Source: Flavobacterium marginilacus | Lineage (GTDB): Bacteria; Bacteroidota; Bacteroidia; Flavobacteriales; Flavobacteriaceae | Direction: 5' to 3' | Assembly: GCF_026870155.1 (NCBI RefSeq) | Contig: NZ_CP113975.1 | Coordinates: forward strand, 2,356,001-2,420,000 | Length of the DNA stretch: 64,000 nucleotides | In this document: positions 33,506 to 42,755 of the stretch, one piece after another | Numbering within the stretch: the stretch's first letter is position 1 | Layout of the letters: each line of letters opens with the position of its first letter | The notes under the pieces: model-generated | What the model saw: the letters and a program-made list of their open reading frames with translations, nothing else | What the model was told of the DNA's origin: nothing | The model's database searches: none | Position numbers and translations under genes: made by a program

Positions 33506-36187
33506 ATGAGAAACGATAACATAAAACATCTCTTAGAGCGTTATGTCACATCGATTAATGGACTATGGGTGTGCTTCATAATGTTAGCCGCCCATTTCAT
33601 TCCATTGGATGGATTTGGACAAAACAGTACTAAAAAAAATCTCACAGCTGAGGATTATTCCTTATGGAGTTCACTTAGGGCTGAAAAACTTTCCGAAAAC
33701 GCAAAATGGATAAGTTTTTCGCTGAACTATGAAACTGGAAACGACTCCTTATTTGTTAAAAACAGTAAAGGAACAAAGACTTATGCCTTTCCAAATGGAC
33801 AAAAAGGAGAATTTAGTGGAGATGAATGGTTCATCACGATTTGCCAAAAAGAGGAGTTAATGATTATTAACTTACGTACAGCAGAACAGGAGACTATTCC
33901 GAATGTAATCAAATTTGATTTAGGCGCAGATACTAGAGATCTAATCATTCTAAAAAAAGGAAAAGACGGAAAAAAACAGCTGGAGATCAAAAATCCTGCT
34001 GATAGTAAATCGATTGTTATAAATGATATAGAATTATACTCCTATTGCCGAAAAACCAATACAATTGCCTATTGCACAGCATCTGAAAAAAATACAGCAA
34101 TAGCCTTGCTGAAGTTGCGGGATAAAACAACAGTCATAGTATCAGGTACTATTAAATCTTGTGAATATTCCGATATTGTATGGCAGGAAAATGGAAGTTC
34201 AATTGCTTTCTTACAGCTTCTTGTGGGTGATGACAAAAAAACAAAACGTACCGCAGTCGGTTATTATAATATAGCAGAAAATAAATTATATACTTTTGAC
34301 CCGGCAATACAAGATAGTTTTCCCTATGACACAGAAATTACATCATCGTCTTTTGCAAACTTACAAATTGCCCCCGACGGGAAAAGAATATTCTTTGGAT
34401 TACAGAAGACCGTTGCTGCAGCTGATTCTTCCCAAATACAAGTTTGGAATACAGATGACAAAACCATTTATCCTTCTAAAATACAAATTGCCGATTGGAA
34501 TAACATAGCAAAAGCAGCTGTATGGTGGCCTCACCAAAATCGATTCAGCCGGATTACCGATAATGAATTCCCAAAAATGATGTTAAACACAAACCAGACC
34601 CATGCCTTGTTATTCAATCCGCTGCAATACGAGCCCCAGTCTAATTTTGATGCTCCTGTGGATTTTTATATTTTGGATCTGTCAACAGGAGAAAAAAAAT
34701 TAGTTTTAGAGAACCAAAAAGGAATCAACGGGAGTGTTTCTATATCAGTATACAAAAAACAGATAGTCTACTTTAAAAATAAGCATTGGTGGATTTATGA
34801 TATCATAAGCGGATTACACAGAAATCTCACTAAAGATCTAGGAGTTGCTTTTTCCGATGACCAATCCGACTGGGGGGAGGAGGCACTCCCTTATGGTAAT
34901 CCAGGATGGAACGAGGAAAAAAACACTCTCTTTCTTTACGATAAGTATGACATCTGGTGCATTGCTCTCGATGGCTCAGATTCTTTTCGATTAACCAATG
35001 GACTGGATACAAAAACAACATATAGAATTATGCCTCAATCTTGGGATCAGTCCATCAAAATGAATTATGACGGTAATTATAAAGGGCAGTTTCATGGTAA
35101 TGACAGGCTGGTAATTAAGGCAGAAGGACTTGAACGAAAAGGATATTGCTTTTGGAATAAAAAAACTGGTTTACAGCAATTGATAAACAAGAAAATGAGA
35201 ATTCCTCAATTCATTGCTTGTGAGAAAAATAATAGCTATGTTTATACAGAAGAAAATTTTAATTCACCACCAAGATTAGTAATTAAAGAAAATCAAAACG
35301 CGAAGGAAAAAATAGTGTTCCAGAGCAACCCACAGCATATTAAATACAGCTGGGGAACCTCAAAAATTGTTTCTTACACCAATTCCAAGGGGATTAATTC
35401 AAATGGAATTTTGTACTATCCTGCGGATTATCAATCCGATAAAAAATATCCTTTGATCGTGCATGTCTATGAAAAACAGACAAAAGATTTATATAAATAC
35501 ATTAAACCGTCCGAAAATAATCCCACAGGATTTAACATTGCCAATTTTACATCAAAAGGATATTTCGTTTTGTTGCCAGACATCGTTTATGAAGTAGGAA
35601 ATCCAGGTTCTTCTGCAGCTGACTGTGTAATTGCAGCCACAAAAAAAATTATCGCAGGCGAATCCATTGACAGCACTCGAATAGGGATTATTGGTCACTC
35701 TTACGGGGGCTATGAAACAGATTTCATAATTACCCAGACTAATATGTTTGCAGCTGCAGTTGCGGGCGCAGCTATTACAGATTTTGTAAGCGGTTATCTA
35801 TATGTGGCTAAGAATATGGAAAAACCCAATTTTTGGCAATATGAATTCGGACAATTGAGAATTGGTAAATCACTTTATGAAGACTATGCCGGATACCTTC
35901 AAAACTCTCCGATATATCATGCCGGCAAAGTGAACACACCTCTATTATCATGGGCAGGCGAACAGGATTATCATGTCCATTACTATCAGAGTATTGAGTT
36001 TTACTTAGCTCTCCGGCGTCTTGGCAAAACAAATACGATGTTGCTTTATCCTGAGGAAAGTCATATTCTTTCTAAAAGCGCTGACCAAAAGCACCTAACA
36101 AACAGTATTGAAAAATGGTTTGATTATTATTTAAAAGAGGGCAGCAATGTAAAGAAAACGCAGGTTTTTAATAACAGCAGGAATTGA
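33506..36187 (+). CDS. Prolyl oligopeptidase family (S9) serine peptidase, secreted
   Basis: 893 aa. An N-terminal export signal ends near FGQNS (residue 36). A beta-propeller region of about 550 residues with repeated WD-like strands precedes the alpha/beta-hydrolase catalytic domain from about 620. The nucleophile Ser is in GIIGHSYGGYETDF, the Asp in LLSWAGEQDYHVHYYQ, and the His in YPEESHIL. It cleaves oligopeptides, often after Pro. Co-transcription with susC/susD (2-bp gap) implies digestion of peptides linked to uptake. The final residues after the catalytic domain are short and Lys/Asn-rich. Confidence 0.92.
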   Translation: MRNDNIKHLLERYVTSINGLWVCFIMLAAHFIPLDGFGQNSTKKNLTAEDYSLWSSLRAEKLSENAKWISFSLNYETGNDSLFVKNSKGTKTYAFPNGQKGEFSGDEWFITICQKEELMIINLRTAEQETIPNVIKFDLGADTRDLIILKKGKDGKKQLEIKNPADSKSIVINDIELYSYCRKTNTIAYCTASEKNTAIALLKLRDKTTVIVSGTIKSCEYSDIVWQENGSSIAFLQLLVGDDKKTKRTAVGYYNIAENKLYTFDPAIQDSFPYDTEITSSSFANLQIAPDGKRIFFGLQKTVAAADSSQIQVWNTDDKTIYPSKIQIADWNNIAKAAVWWPHQNRFSRITDNEFPKMMLNTNQTHALLFNPLQYEPQSNFDAPVDFYILDLSTGEKKLVLENQKGINGSVSISVYKKQIVYFKNKHWWIYDIISGLHRNLTKDLGVAFSDDQSDWGEEALPYGNPGWNEEKNTLFLYDKYDIWCIALDGSDSFRLTNGLDTKTTYRIMPQSWDQSIKMNYDGNYKGQFHGNDRLVIKAEGLERKGYCFWNKKTGLQQLINKKMRIPQFIACEKNNSYVYTEENFNSPPRLVIKENQNAKEKIVFQSNPQHIKYSWGTSKIVSYTNSKGINSNGILYYPADYQSDKKYPLIVHVYEKQTKDLYKYIKPSENNPTGFNIANFTSKGYFVLLPDIVYEVGNPGSSAADCVIAATKKIIAGESIDSTRIGIIGHSYGGYETDFIITQTNMFAAAVAGAAITDFVSGYLYVAKNMEKPNFWQYEFGQLRIGKSLYEDYAGYLQNSPIYHAGKVNTPLLSWAGEQDYHVHYYQSIEFYLALRRLGKTNTMLLYPEESHILSKSADQKHLTNSIEKWFDYYLKEGSNVKKTQVFNNSRN

Positions 36188-36202
36188 TTAATACTAAAAA
36201 TC

Positions 36203-36235
36203 AATGCAGTCCCTCTTGGAACTGCATTGGCTTTT
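36203..36235. terminator. Bidirectional terminator between the S9 peptidase and DUF6520 genes
   Basis: AATGCAGT and ACTGCATT form the stem (36203-36210 and 36221-36228). A T-rich tail follows on the plus side (GGCTTTT) and a matching one on the minus strand (GATTTTTAG), so it serves both convergent genes. Confidence 0.75.
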
Positions 36236-36249
36236 ACATAACAATCAGA

Positions 36250-36531
36250 CTACGGTCTGTAGATCTCTACAGCACATTGGTTGGCCGAATTCTTGCCAAA
36301 CAATTGAGCTCCAGACGGATCCATGCCTACAGTACAAATGTCGCCATTATTGACTGTTGAACATTCATCGTGTGCTTCACAGGATGTCCCTTGTGGATTT
36401 AGTTTAACATACCCTTGAACAGAAGAAATTGTTCTGGAATGTACATTCATAGCATTGGTTGTAAGAGCACCGGCTATCCCAAGTGCAATTACCGCTGCAG
36501 GCATAACCTGTCTCAAAAAAATTGTTTTCAT
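36250..36531 (-). CDS. DUF6520 family small exported protein
   Basis: 93 aa with the family's N-terminus: a basic start, then a hydrophobic helix VMPAAVIALGIAGALTTNAM. The mature part has four cysteines (TSCEAHDECST, GDICTVG, NQCAVEIYRP) that could form two disulfides, and the family-typical VQGYVKLNPQGTSCE. DUF6520 genes are found in Flavobacteriia, often next to MauE/DoxX-type proteins, as here. The function is unknown. It lies 92 bp after the MauE-fusion gene on the same strand. The Cys pattern and partner suggest a redox or secreted-peptide role by inference only. Confidence 0.85.
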   Translation of the reverse strand: MKTIFLRQVMPAAVIALGIAGALTTNAMNVHSRTISSVQGYVKLNPQGTSCEAHDECSTVNNGDICTVGMDPSGAQLFGKNSANQCAVEIYRP

Positions 36532-36623
36532 AATTACAAAGTTTAAAATGTTAGCGATCTACTCTTTTACAGGTTTTCGATCTATTCCCTGACACCGGCC
36601 GATATGCGTTTATAAAAGTTGCT

Positions 36624-38138
36624 TCATTTTGATTTGAAATACGAATTCGTTATTCCCTTATTTAATTTATAGCACACCAAATACCTCCCTATAAATCCGT
36701 AAAAATTGTTATCTAAAACAAAAAAGCGGCGCATTTTCTCATTATCAATGTGATAGATATAGAAGCTGCCTTCGTAGGAATTGGTGTTAAGATTATATAT
36801 ATCGATGATACTGGCTTGGTTCCACATTTCAGAAGGCTCATATTTTCCAAGGAGTGCTGAATTGACAAACAATAAATTTTTACAGACTGCACTTGCTTTA
36901 TTAACAATCAAGGGCGGTGCCGCCAGTTTTCGTTCGTTTCTCTTTGAGATTTCAGCTATCTTAATCTGGGCTTTGCTTACTGTATCAATAGTCTTTCCTC
37001 TATAGTTAAGATTAAGCGACCGGTCAGCAACTACAAATTGATTACGATACAGATAGACATAAACCATTTTTTTAAGATCATTATCAAAATGTAACATTCC
37101 ATCAACATCAAAAATTCCGTCAATTTGCTTCTGTAGTAATTTAGAATTAAAAGTTGCTTTTGATGCCCTTCCGAAGAAAAGCGATCCAAGGGTAATCTCA
37201 CCATTGAAAGTGTTGCTCGTGCGAAAAGCTAATGTAAGTGAATCGATTAATTGGTAATGAGAAAAAGTAGTTGCTCCATTCCATTTCACGTATCCATTCC
37301 AATCTTTGATTTTTCCTTTAAAAATAACAGGGACAGATCCGTCAATAAGATAAAAATTGGGTGGTAAAACACGGACCTGAACAGATTGAAAGGCAAAATT
37401 AGTTCGATTGGGATGAATCCTGAATTCTTGACTTTTATGTAACAGTGTATCCAGTGTTGTAACCAAAAGAGGGGCAGTTGAATTTCCCAAATATATTCTG
37501 TTTTTGGAATAGCCCGCAAAATAATAAGAATTAAACTTGAGGTCAATTTGATTAACTTTTATAGCATCGCTGGGAAAACGGCGGACAAAATTGTTTCGAT
37601 GATGAATAATATCTTCAGATAAATAAAAAAACAAAAAAACAATTCCAGCACTTGCTATAGCCGTTGCCAAAAGGGATAAATAAATAGCTTTTGATTGAGC
37701 AGTAACTGCCTTTGTTCTATTTTGAAAAAGAAATAAAATCCCGATAAAGGCTAAAAGCACGAAAAAAACATTAAATATCAGATGTTCTTTCCATCCCATT
37801 TTTTCAAGAATACCTCCACAGGAACAGGGGATAAAAGAACTATGATTCAAAATAATATAGATATAAGCTGTAAACATTATCATCAAGCCAAAGGCTGCAA
37901 AAAGACCTATTAATCTCCATTCTTTAAAAGCAATCAGCAATGCAATACTTAATTCAAGCACGGGAACTAGCCATGCTATCGATCCTGCAAAAGCACTTAA
38001 TAGAGGTGATTGCCCTAATTGAACTTGGAAATTTTCAAAGTCTAATACTTTGCTGACTGCAGCATAGACGAACAGTAAAATATATAGCAGACTTATAAAG
38101 TCTAAAAAAATATTTTTTGTTTTGGAATTCAGAATCAT
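36624..38138 (-). CDS. MauE/DoxX-like membrane protein with a C-terminal extracytoplasmic domain
   Basis: About 504 aa from MILNSKTKN (38138); the 39 upstream in-frame residues look untranslated. The N-terminal roughly 150 residues hold four helices of the MauE/DoxX type (FLDFISLLYILLFVYAAVSKVLDF, then three more), with the dithiol motif PCSCGG in the loop after helix 3 and FQNRT at the end. A fifth helix (about 160-180) leads to a roughly 310-residue beta-rich domain with YFAGYSKNRIYLGN, the propeller-like form seen in Bacteroidota surface proteins. MauE proteins are linked to disulfide handling of partner proteins. The Cys-bearing DUF6520 protein encoded next is a natural candidate substrate. 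Confidence 0.8.
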   Translation of the reverse strand: MILNSKTKNIFLDFISLLYILLFVYAAVSKVLDFENFQVQLGQSPLLSAFAGSIAWLVPVLELSIALLIAFKEWRLIGLFAAFGLMIMFTAYIYIILNHSSFIPCSCGGILEKMGWKEHLIFNVFFVLLAFIGILFLFQNRTKAVTAQSKAIYLSLLATAIASAGIVFLFFYLSEDIIHHRNNFVRRFPSDAIKVNQIDLKFNSYYFAGYSKNRIYLGNSTAPLLVTTLDTLLHKSQEFRIHPNRTNFAFQSVQVRVLPPNFYLIDGSVPVIFKGKIKDWNGYVKWNGATTFSHYQLIDSLTLAFRTSNTFNGEITLGSLFFGRASKATFNSKLLQKQIDGIFDVDGMLHFDNDLKKMVYVYLYRNQFVVADRSLNLNYRGKTIDTVSKAQIKIAEISKRNERKLAAPPLIVNKASAVCKNLLFVNSALLGKYEPSEMWNQASIIDIYNLNTNSYEGSFYIYHIDNEKMRRFFVLDNNFYGFIGRYLVCYKLNKGITNSYFKSK

Positions 38139-38255
38139 AGAATTATAGATTTTAGTGCCACAAAGTAAAATTCTGAATTTCAAAACAATAACGCTTGTCT
38201 TATTGGGAGCAATACTTATCCAAAACGGATTATGATTAAATAATAGCAGGAGCAA

Positions 38256-38664
38256 ATTCCACTTGTAATAGAATATTCATGAATAATTACAGAAATCAAC
38301 TTATGAAAACGTCCTTTTCCGCCCTTATATTTTTCCGCCTAAAATCACGATAAGGATTTACGCGCTGGCGGTGGGGAGTGACCCGAGAGTCGAGTGTGAA
38401 ACACGAGCGTCTGGGTCGCGATAGGACAAACCGAATGAAGTGAGGTTCATCGAACACCAATAAAAATAAGAGTGAAGTGAGATAAATCTGTTCGATGATT
38501 TTTGGTGTAAAAATATTCTAGGCTTGAAATCGAAGATTCATGAATACCAAAAAAACAATAATAAAACATGAATATTTTTTGTTTCTTTTGCATCAAGGCA
38601 AATCGAAGATTCAGCGAACACCGTTAATAATAAGAATTAAGTGAGCTAAAAGAAAAAATCTTCT
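38256..38664. other. Intergenic repeat region with a GC-rich folded patch
   Basis: No gene. A patch at 38361-38430, unusually GC-rich for this genome, contains GTGTGAAACAC and GACCC/GGGTC stems. ATCGAACACCAA near 38449 is partly inverted as TTCGATGATTTTTGGTG near 38491. Two related AATCGAAGATTCA motifs occur (38527, 38601). It reads as a mosaic of small intergenic repeats. Confidence 0.45.
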
Positions 38665-39585
38665 TTAATCTTCCAGTAAAGAAGTAAAACCAGTTTCATT
38701 TCGCTTCATTTCGTTTGGTGACAAACCAAAACGTTTTTTAAAGGACTTTGAAAAGGTGGGATAATTATTAAAACCATTCATAACCGAAATATTTTTTAAA
38801 GGAATCCCTGAATGCTCCATCATAAAATAAGCTCTTTTCAAACGTTCATCATTATAAAATTGATAAATACTGGTCTTAAAAAAATGACGAAAACCATCTT
38901 TTAATTTATGTTCATTAGTGCCAAATGTTGATGAAAGCACTTTTAGTGATGGAAGCGGTTCTTCAAGATGAGCTAAAATATAATCATAAAGTTTCTGTAT
39001 CAAAAGTGCATCTGCCTTTCTGGTTTTACTATGTTTCTCATTTTCATTCTCGTAGGCCAAAGGATCATAGGAATCTTGCAAGACAGGAGTAACAAGATTT
39101 AATATAATTTCCGAACAGTTAATTAGCTTTCCAATACTGCAGGCAACAGAAACAGGCAAATGTTCTTTGGGAGTAAAATCTAAAGTAATAGTTATTGGTA
39201 AGGTAATATTTGTGTCAAATACTTCTTGAAGCCGTACTAAAGAAGTCTCGGTAATAATGCCGGACAAAGGTTGGTTCAACAGCTCAGATTCCGAATAGTC
39301 CAAAAATAGAATAACTTCTGGAGTAAAACTTTTGATAAAAAAAGAAGCATCTAAAACAAAAGTAGTTTGAGTTATAAATTGATATGTTTTATGAGAATTA
39401 ACATAGCCGGCAGGAAAAATGGATTCTTTCATTTCTTCAGCAACCATATTGATTAAAACAACAAGTGTTTCCAATTCGTCATCATAGGAACTTAAGGGAA
39501 TACGGCTGTTGAAATTGCCTCGCGCCATCTCAAATAACATTTGATGCATGGTAACAATACGCTCTTGGTTATGCAGTCTTTCCAT
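38665..39585 (-). CDS. AraC-family transcriptional regulator with PAS-like N-terminus
   Basis: 306 aa. The C-terminal roughly 100 residues form the double HTH of AraC: LPSLKVLSSTFGTNEHKLKDGFRHFF, IYQFYNDERLKRAYFMMEHSGIPLKNISVMNGFNNYPTFSKSFKKRFGLSPNEMKR. The N-terminal part is PAS-like (FVLDASFFIKSFTPEVILFLDYSESELL). It is 39 bp after the DUF7793-like gene on the same strand and divergent from the oxoamine-synthase fusion. Four phased repeats in the intervening promoter region are good candidate binding sites. Confidence 0.88.
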   Translation of the reverse strand: MERLHNQERIVTMHQMLFEMARGNFNSRIPLSSYDDELETLVVLINMVAEEMKESIFPAGYVNSHKTYQFITQTTFVLDASFFIKSFTPEVILFLDYSESELLNQPLSGIITETSLVRLQEVFDTNITLPITITLDFTPKEHLPVSVACSIGKLINCSEIILNLVTPVLQDSYDPLAYENENEKHSKTRKADALLIQKLYDYILAHLEEPLPSLKVLSSTFGTNEHKLKDGFRHFFKTSIYQFYNDERLKRAYFMMEHSGIPLKNISVMNGFNNYPTFSKSFKKRFGLSPNEMKRNETGFTSLLED

Positions 39586-39624
39586 AATACTGAGTATGCA
39601 GTTCTATTCTCTATTTTCTTCCCT

Positions 39625-40008
39625 CTAAATAAATTGCTTCAAATAAGCCAATGCTTCATCGTGTTTATTGAAGATTTTTGTGGGTACTGAGGGTTTGCTT
39701 ATTTCTAAATAAAAAGAGCTGATTGTTAGGGATACTTTTTCGTGTATAACAAGCCCAACGGCTTGTGTCAGTATGGAACCCGATTGGGCCAAATAGTCCC
39801 GTCCGGCTTTATCAGTCGAAATAATACCGCGGATATCACACAAAACAGGGTAAGACCTTTCGTTTTGAAAATGAATTCTATCGGTTACAACACACTGAGC
39901 TGTCTTCAGATCAATAATAGTATTGGGTTTATATTCAAAAAAGAGAATATTATCCGCAATCCAAAATCGGGCATAGTCGTTCTCAAAAAGATCATGGGCT
40001 GCAATCAT
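39625..40008 (-). CDS. DUF7793 / SpoIIAA-like conserved protein
   Basis: 127 aa. It contains FWIADNILFFEYKPNTIIDLKTAQCVV, YPVLCDIRGIISTDKAGRDYLAQSGS and the C-terminal IFNKHDEALAYLKQFI, the pattern of small SpoIIAA/STAS-like proteins grouped as DUF7793 in Flavobacteria. These are often encoded next to AraC or histidine-kinase genes, and a signalling-partner role is plausible. It precedes the AraC gene in the same unit, and its promoter faces that of the oxoamine synthase. Confidence 0.72.
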   Translation of the reverse strand: MIAAHDLFENDYARFWIADNILFFEYKPNTIIDLKTAQCVVTDRIHFQNERSYPVLCDIRGIISTDKAGRDYLAQSGSILTQAVGLVIHEKVSLTISSFYLEISKPSVPTKIFNKHDEALAYLKQFI

Positions 40009-40069
40009 GTTCTGATAATTTAATAAGATAATATTTTAACAAAAATATAAACATTTACTAACAGTTCAG

Positions 40070-40149
40070 TTGCCAATTTGGGATTATTTGTTGCAATTTG
40101 TAGTATTAGTTGTCAATTCGGGAATATGACTTGTCAATTTGGGAGTATT
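40070..40149. promoter_or_regulatory. Four phased direct repeats in a divergent promoter region
   Basis: TTGCCAATTTGGGATTATT (40070), TTGCAATTTGTAGTATT (40091), TTGTCAATTCGGGAATAT (40110) and TTGTCAATTTGGGAGTATT (40131) share the form TTGnCAATTnGGGAnTATT. They start 19-21 bp apart, two helical turns, so bound proteins would stack on one face of the helix. They lie between the AraC/DUF7793 unit and the oxoamine-synthase gene. Confidence 0.75.
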
Positions 40150-40231
40150 AAAGAATTAGATGAAATAACTTTCATTTTTTATAATGACTTTTAGAAATCT
40201 ATTTTAAAAAAGACCAAAAAATAACTAACAA

Positions 40232-42658
40232 ATGGCAAAAATCAAACACAATAACTTCATCGATACAGTGGATGAGGTTTTGTCTGGAGCTAAAAAAGAA
40301 GGTGTTTTGCACTTATATGCAGAAGGCAAAGTTTTAACAGGCAGGACAATCCAAATCAATGGAAAGGAAATGTTTCATTTCGGGACAACTGGATATCTGG
40401 GACTAGAACAAGATATTCGATTGAAAGAGGCTGCAATAGCAGCCATAAACAATTATGGTACGCAGTTCCCGCTTTCAAAATCATATATTTCACATCCGCT
40501 TTACAGCGAACTGGAGAGCAAAATCGAACGAATGTATGGCATTCCGCCTATTATTGCCAAGAACAGTACACTGGGACATTTAGCGGTTATTCCAACACTA
40601 ATAAGAGATGAAGATGCAGTTATAATGGATCATCAGGTACACTGGAGTGTACAGAATGCCTGCCAGCTTTTAAAACTGCGGGGAATTCCAGTTGAAATGA
40701 TTAGGCACAGTAATTTGACGATGTTGGAAGATAAAATCAAACAGTTAACATCGAAGTGCAATAAAATCTGGTATATGGCTGATGGCGTATACTCCATGTT
40801 TGGGGATTACGCACCTATTCCTGAATTATTGGATTTGACTCAAAAATACCCTCAGCTTAATTTCTATTTTGACGACGTTCATGGTATGAGTTGGAGAGGT
40901 AAAAATGGAACTGGTTTTATCTTTGACACAATTAAAGAACTTCCAGAAAATTGTGTAGTAGTAAGTACATTAAGCAAAACCTTTGGAGCCAGCGGTGCAA
41001 CGGTATTTTGCAGGAATCAGAAATTAAGAGATAAGATTAAAAACTTTGGCGGACCGCTCACTTTTTCTGCTCAATTGGAACCTGCATCTGTAGCGGCAGC
41101 AATTGCTTCAGCAGACATTCATTTATCACCTGAAATTCAATTGAAGCAAAAAGACTTAGCTGATAAAATAGGCTGTTTCAATCAATTATTATCAATGGGA
41201 GATCTTCCTATAATTTCAAAAAATGATTCGCCGGTTTTCTTCTTGGGAATGGGTACACCCGCAGCGGGTTATAACTTTTTAAAACGTTTATTCAAAGAAG
41301 GATTTTTTTTGAATTTAGGAATTTATCCTGCTGTACCTATAAAAAATACTGGAATTAGAATTACGCTCTCCAGTCACAATCAAGTCGAGGATATTAAAGC
41401 ATTAGCCGAAGCAATGGAACACCATTTTCCTAAAGCTTTGGAAGAAACTAATAGCAACGAAAATAAAATAAGGCAGGCTTTTGGGTTAGGAATTGGGAAA
41501 GTACAAAAGATTTCAGAATCAAAAGAACAGGAACTCTTTATTGAAGAAAAAAACACTATTCAGGATATCGAAAAATCAGAATGGGATCAATACATGCGGA
41601 GACAGAATATTTTCGATTGGGAAGGACTCGTTTATTTGGAAAAAACATTCAGTCAGCACCCAGACCCAGCGCATCAATGGGATTTTTACTATTACACCAT
41701 CAAAGACAGTGAAGGCAATATTATTCTGATGACTTTTTTTACTTACGGACTTTGGAAAGACGATATGCTGGCAACTGAATCGGTCTCCATCCACTTGGAA
41801 GAAATAAGAAAAACCAATCCTTTATACCTCACCTCAAAAGTACTGGGCATGGGGTCTTTATTTACAGAAGGAAAACACTGTTTCATCAATCATGAACATC
41901 CTTTAGCAGAGAAAGCAGTAAAACTTTTATTGGATAGTATAGATGAAAAATACAATACATTAAATGCAGATATGTTGGTTGTAAGAGATTTTGAAGAAGG
42001 AAACAAATACAATAAATCAATACTGGATCAGGGGTATATCAAAATGGACATGCCAGAATCCTGTGTGGTGCAAAGCCAAGGATGGAGTACTAATGAAGAA
42101 TTTGCTAATGAATTATCGTCCCGGTCACGGAAACATTTCAATAAAGAGATAGAACCTTATGAAAAACACTATGATGTTGTAATAAAAGATAAATTAAGCA
42201 AATCAGAAATAACAAGAGCATACCAGCTCTACAACAACGTAAAAGACAATAATTATGCCATTAACACATTTCGATATACCCAAGAAGTTTTCGAGAATAT
42301 GAATGAAAACCCCAACTGGGAGTTTATTGTTTTAACACTGAAAGCTGAAATAGAAAATCCATTTGTAGGAGTGATGTTTTGCTACAAAAACAACAATTAC
42401 ACCTATGTCCCGGAATTAATAGGAATGGATTATAAATGGGCAAAAGAATACCAGCTTTACAGACAATTGCTGTTCCAGACTATAAAAAGAGCCAATACTT
42501 TACAGTTTCAAAAAATAGATTTTGGCGTGTCTGCTTCTTTTGAAAAAAGAAAGTTAGGAGCTAAAATAGTTCCAAAACTAGCCTATGTTCAAGCAAGAGA
42601 TAATTATGCAATGGAATTAATGGGGACACTACAAAATGAATATAAAACACGAAATTAA
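40232..42658 (+). CDS. Alpha-oxoamine synthase fused to a GNAT-like acyltransferase
   Basis: 808 aa. Residues 1-410 are a PLP enzyme of the serine palmitoyltransferase / KBL / 8-amino-7-oxononanoate synthase class: FGTTGYLGL, YGTQFPLSKSYISHPLYSELESKIERMYG, MADGVYSMFGDYAPIPELL, FDDVHGMSWRGKNGTG and the Schiff-base Lys in VVSTLSKTFGASG. Residues 430-808 are a GNAT/FemAB-like domain with WEFIVLTL, VPELIGMDYKWAKEYQLYRQLL and FGVSASFEKRKLGAKIVPKLAYVQARDNYAM. One protein could therefore condense an amino acid with an acyl thioester and then acylate or otherwise modify the product, as in sphingolipid- or sulfonolipid-like synthesis. The actual substrate is unknown. Confidence 0.85.
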   Translation: MAKIKHNNFIDTVDEVLSGAKKEGVLHLYAEGKVLTGRTIQINGKEMFHFGTTGYLGLEQDIRLKEAAIAAINNYGTQFPLSKSYISHPLYSELESKIERMYGIPPIIAKNSTLGHLAVIPTLIRDEDAVIMDHQVHWSVQNACQLLKLRGIPVEMIRHSNLTMLEDKIKQLTSKCNKIWYMADGVYSMFGDYAPIPELLDLTQKYPQLNFYFDDVHGMSWRGKNGTGFIFDTIKELPENCVVVSTLSKTFGASGATVFCRNQKLRDKIKNFGGPLTFSAQLEPASVAAAIASADIHLSPEIQLKQKDLADKIGCFNQLLSMGDLPIISKNDSPVFFLGMGTPAAGYNFLKRLFKEGFFLNLGIYPAVPIKNTGIRITLSSHNQVEDIKALAEAMEHHFPKALEETNSNENKIRQAFGLGIGKVQKISESKEQELFIEEKNTIQDIEKSEWDQYMRRQNIFDWEGLVYLEKTFSQHPDPAHQWDFYYYTIKDSEGNIILMTFFTYGLWKDDMLATESVSIHLEEIRKTNPLYLTSKVLGMGSLFTEGKHCFINHEHPLAEKAVKLLLDSIDEKYNTLNADMLVVRDFEEGNKYNKSILDQGYIKMDMPESCVVQSQGWSTNEEFANELSSRSRKHFNKEIEPYEKHYDVVIKDKLSKSEITRAYQLYNNVKDNNYAINTFRYTQEVFENMNENPNWEFIVLTLKAEIENPFVGVMFCYKNNNYTYVPELIGMDYKWAKEYQLYRQLLFQTIKRANTLQFQKIDFGVSASFEKRKLGAKIVPKLAYVQARDNYAMELMGTLQNEYKTRN

Positions 42659-42706
42659 TTTTAAATTTAATTAGAACAAAATTATAAAATTAACCCGCTT
42701 TTCGCT

Positions 42707-42739
42707 CCCCTCTCCTTTGGAGAGGGGCCGGGGGTGAGG
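42707..42739. repeat. Small palindromic repeat (CCCCTCTCC / GGAGAGGGG)
   Basis: A hairpin with TTT loop followed by CCGGGGGTGAGG. Related copies occur at 43724-43759 (CCCCTCC-TCT-GGAGGGG) and, split by another repeat, at 43812-43867. They are probably REP-like intergenic repeats; this copy may also terminate the upstream gene. Confidence 0.75.
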
Positions 42740-42755
42740 TTTAAACAACAAACCC

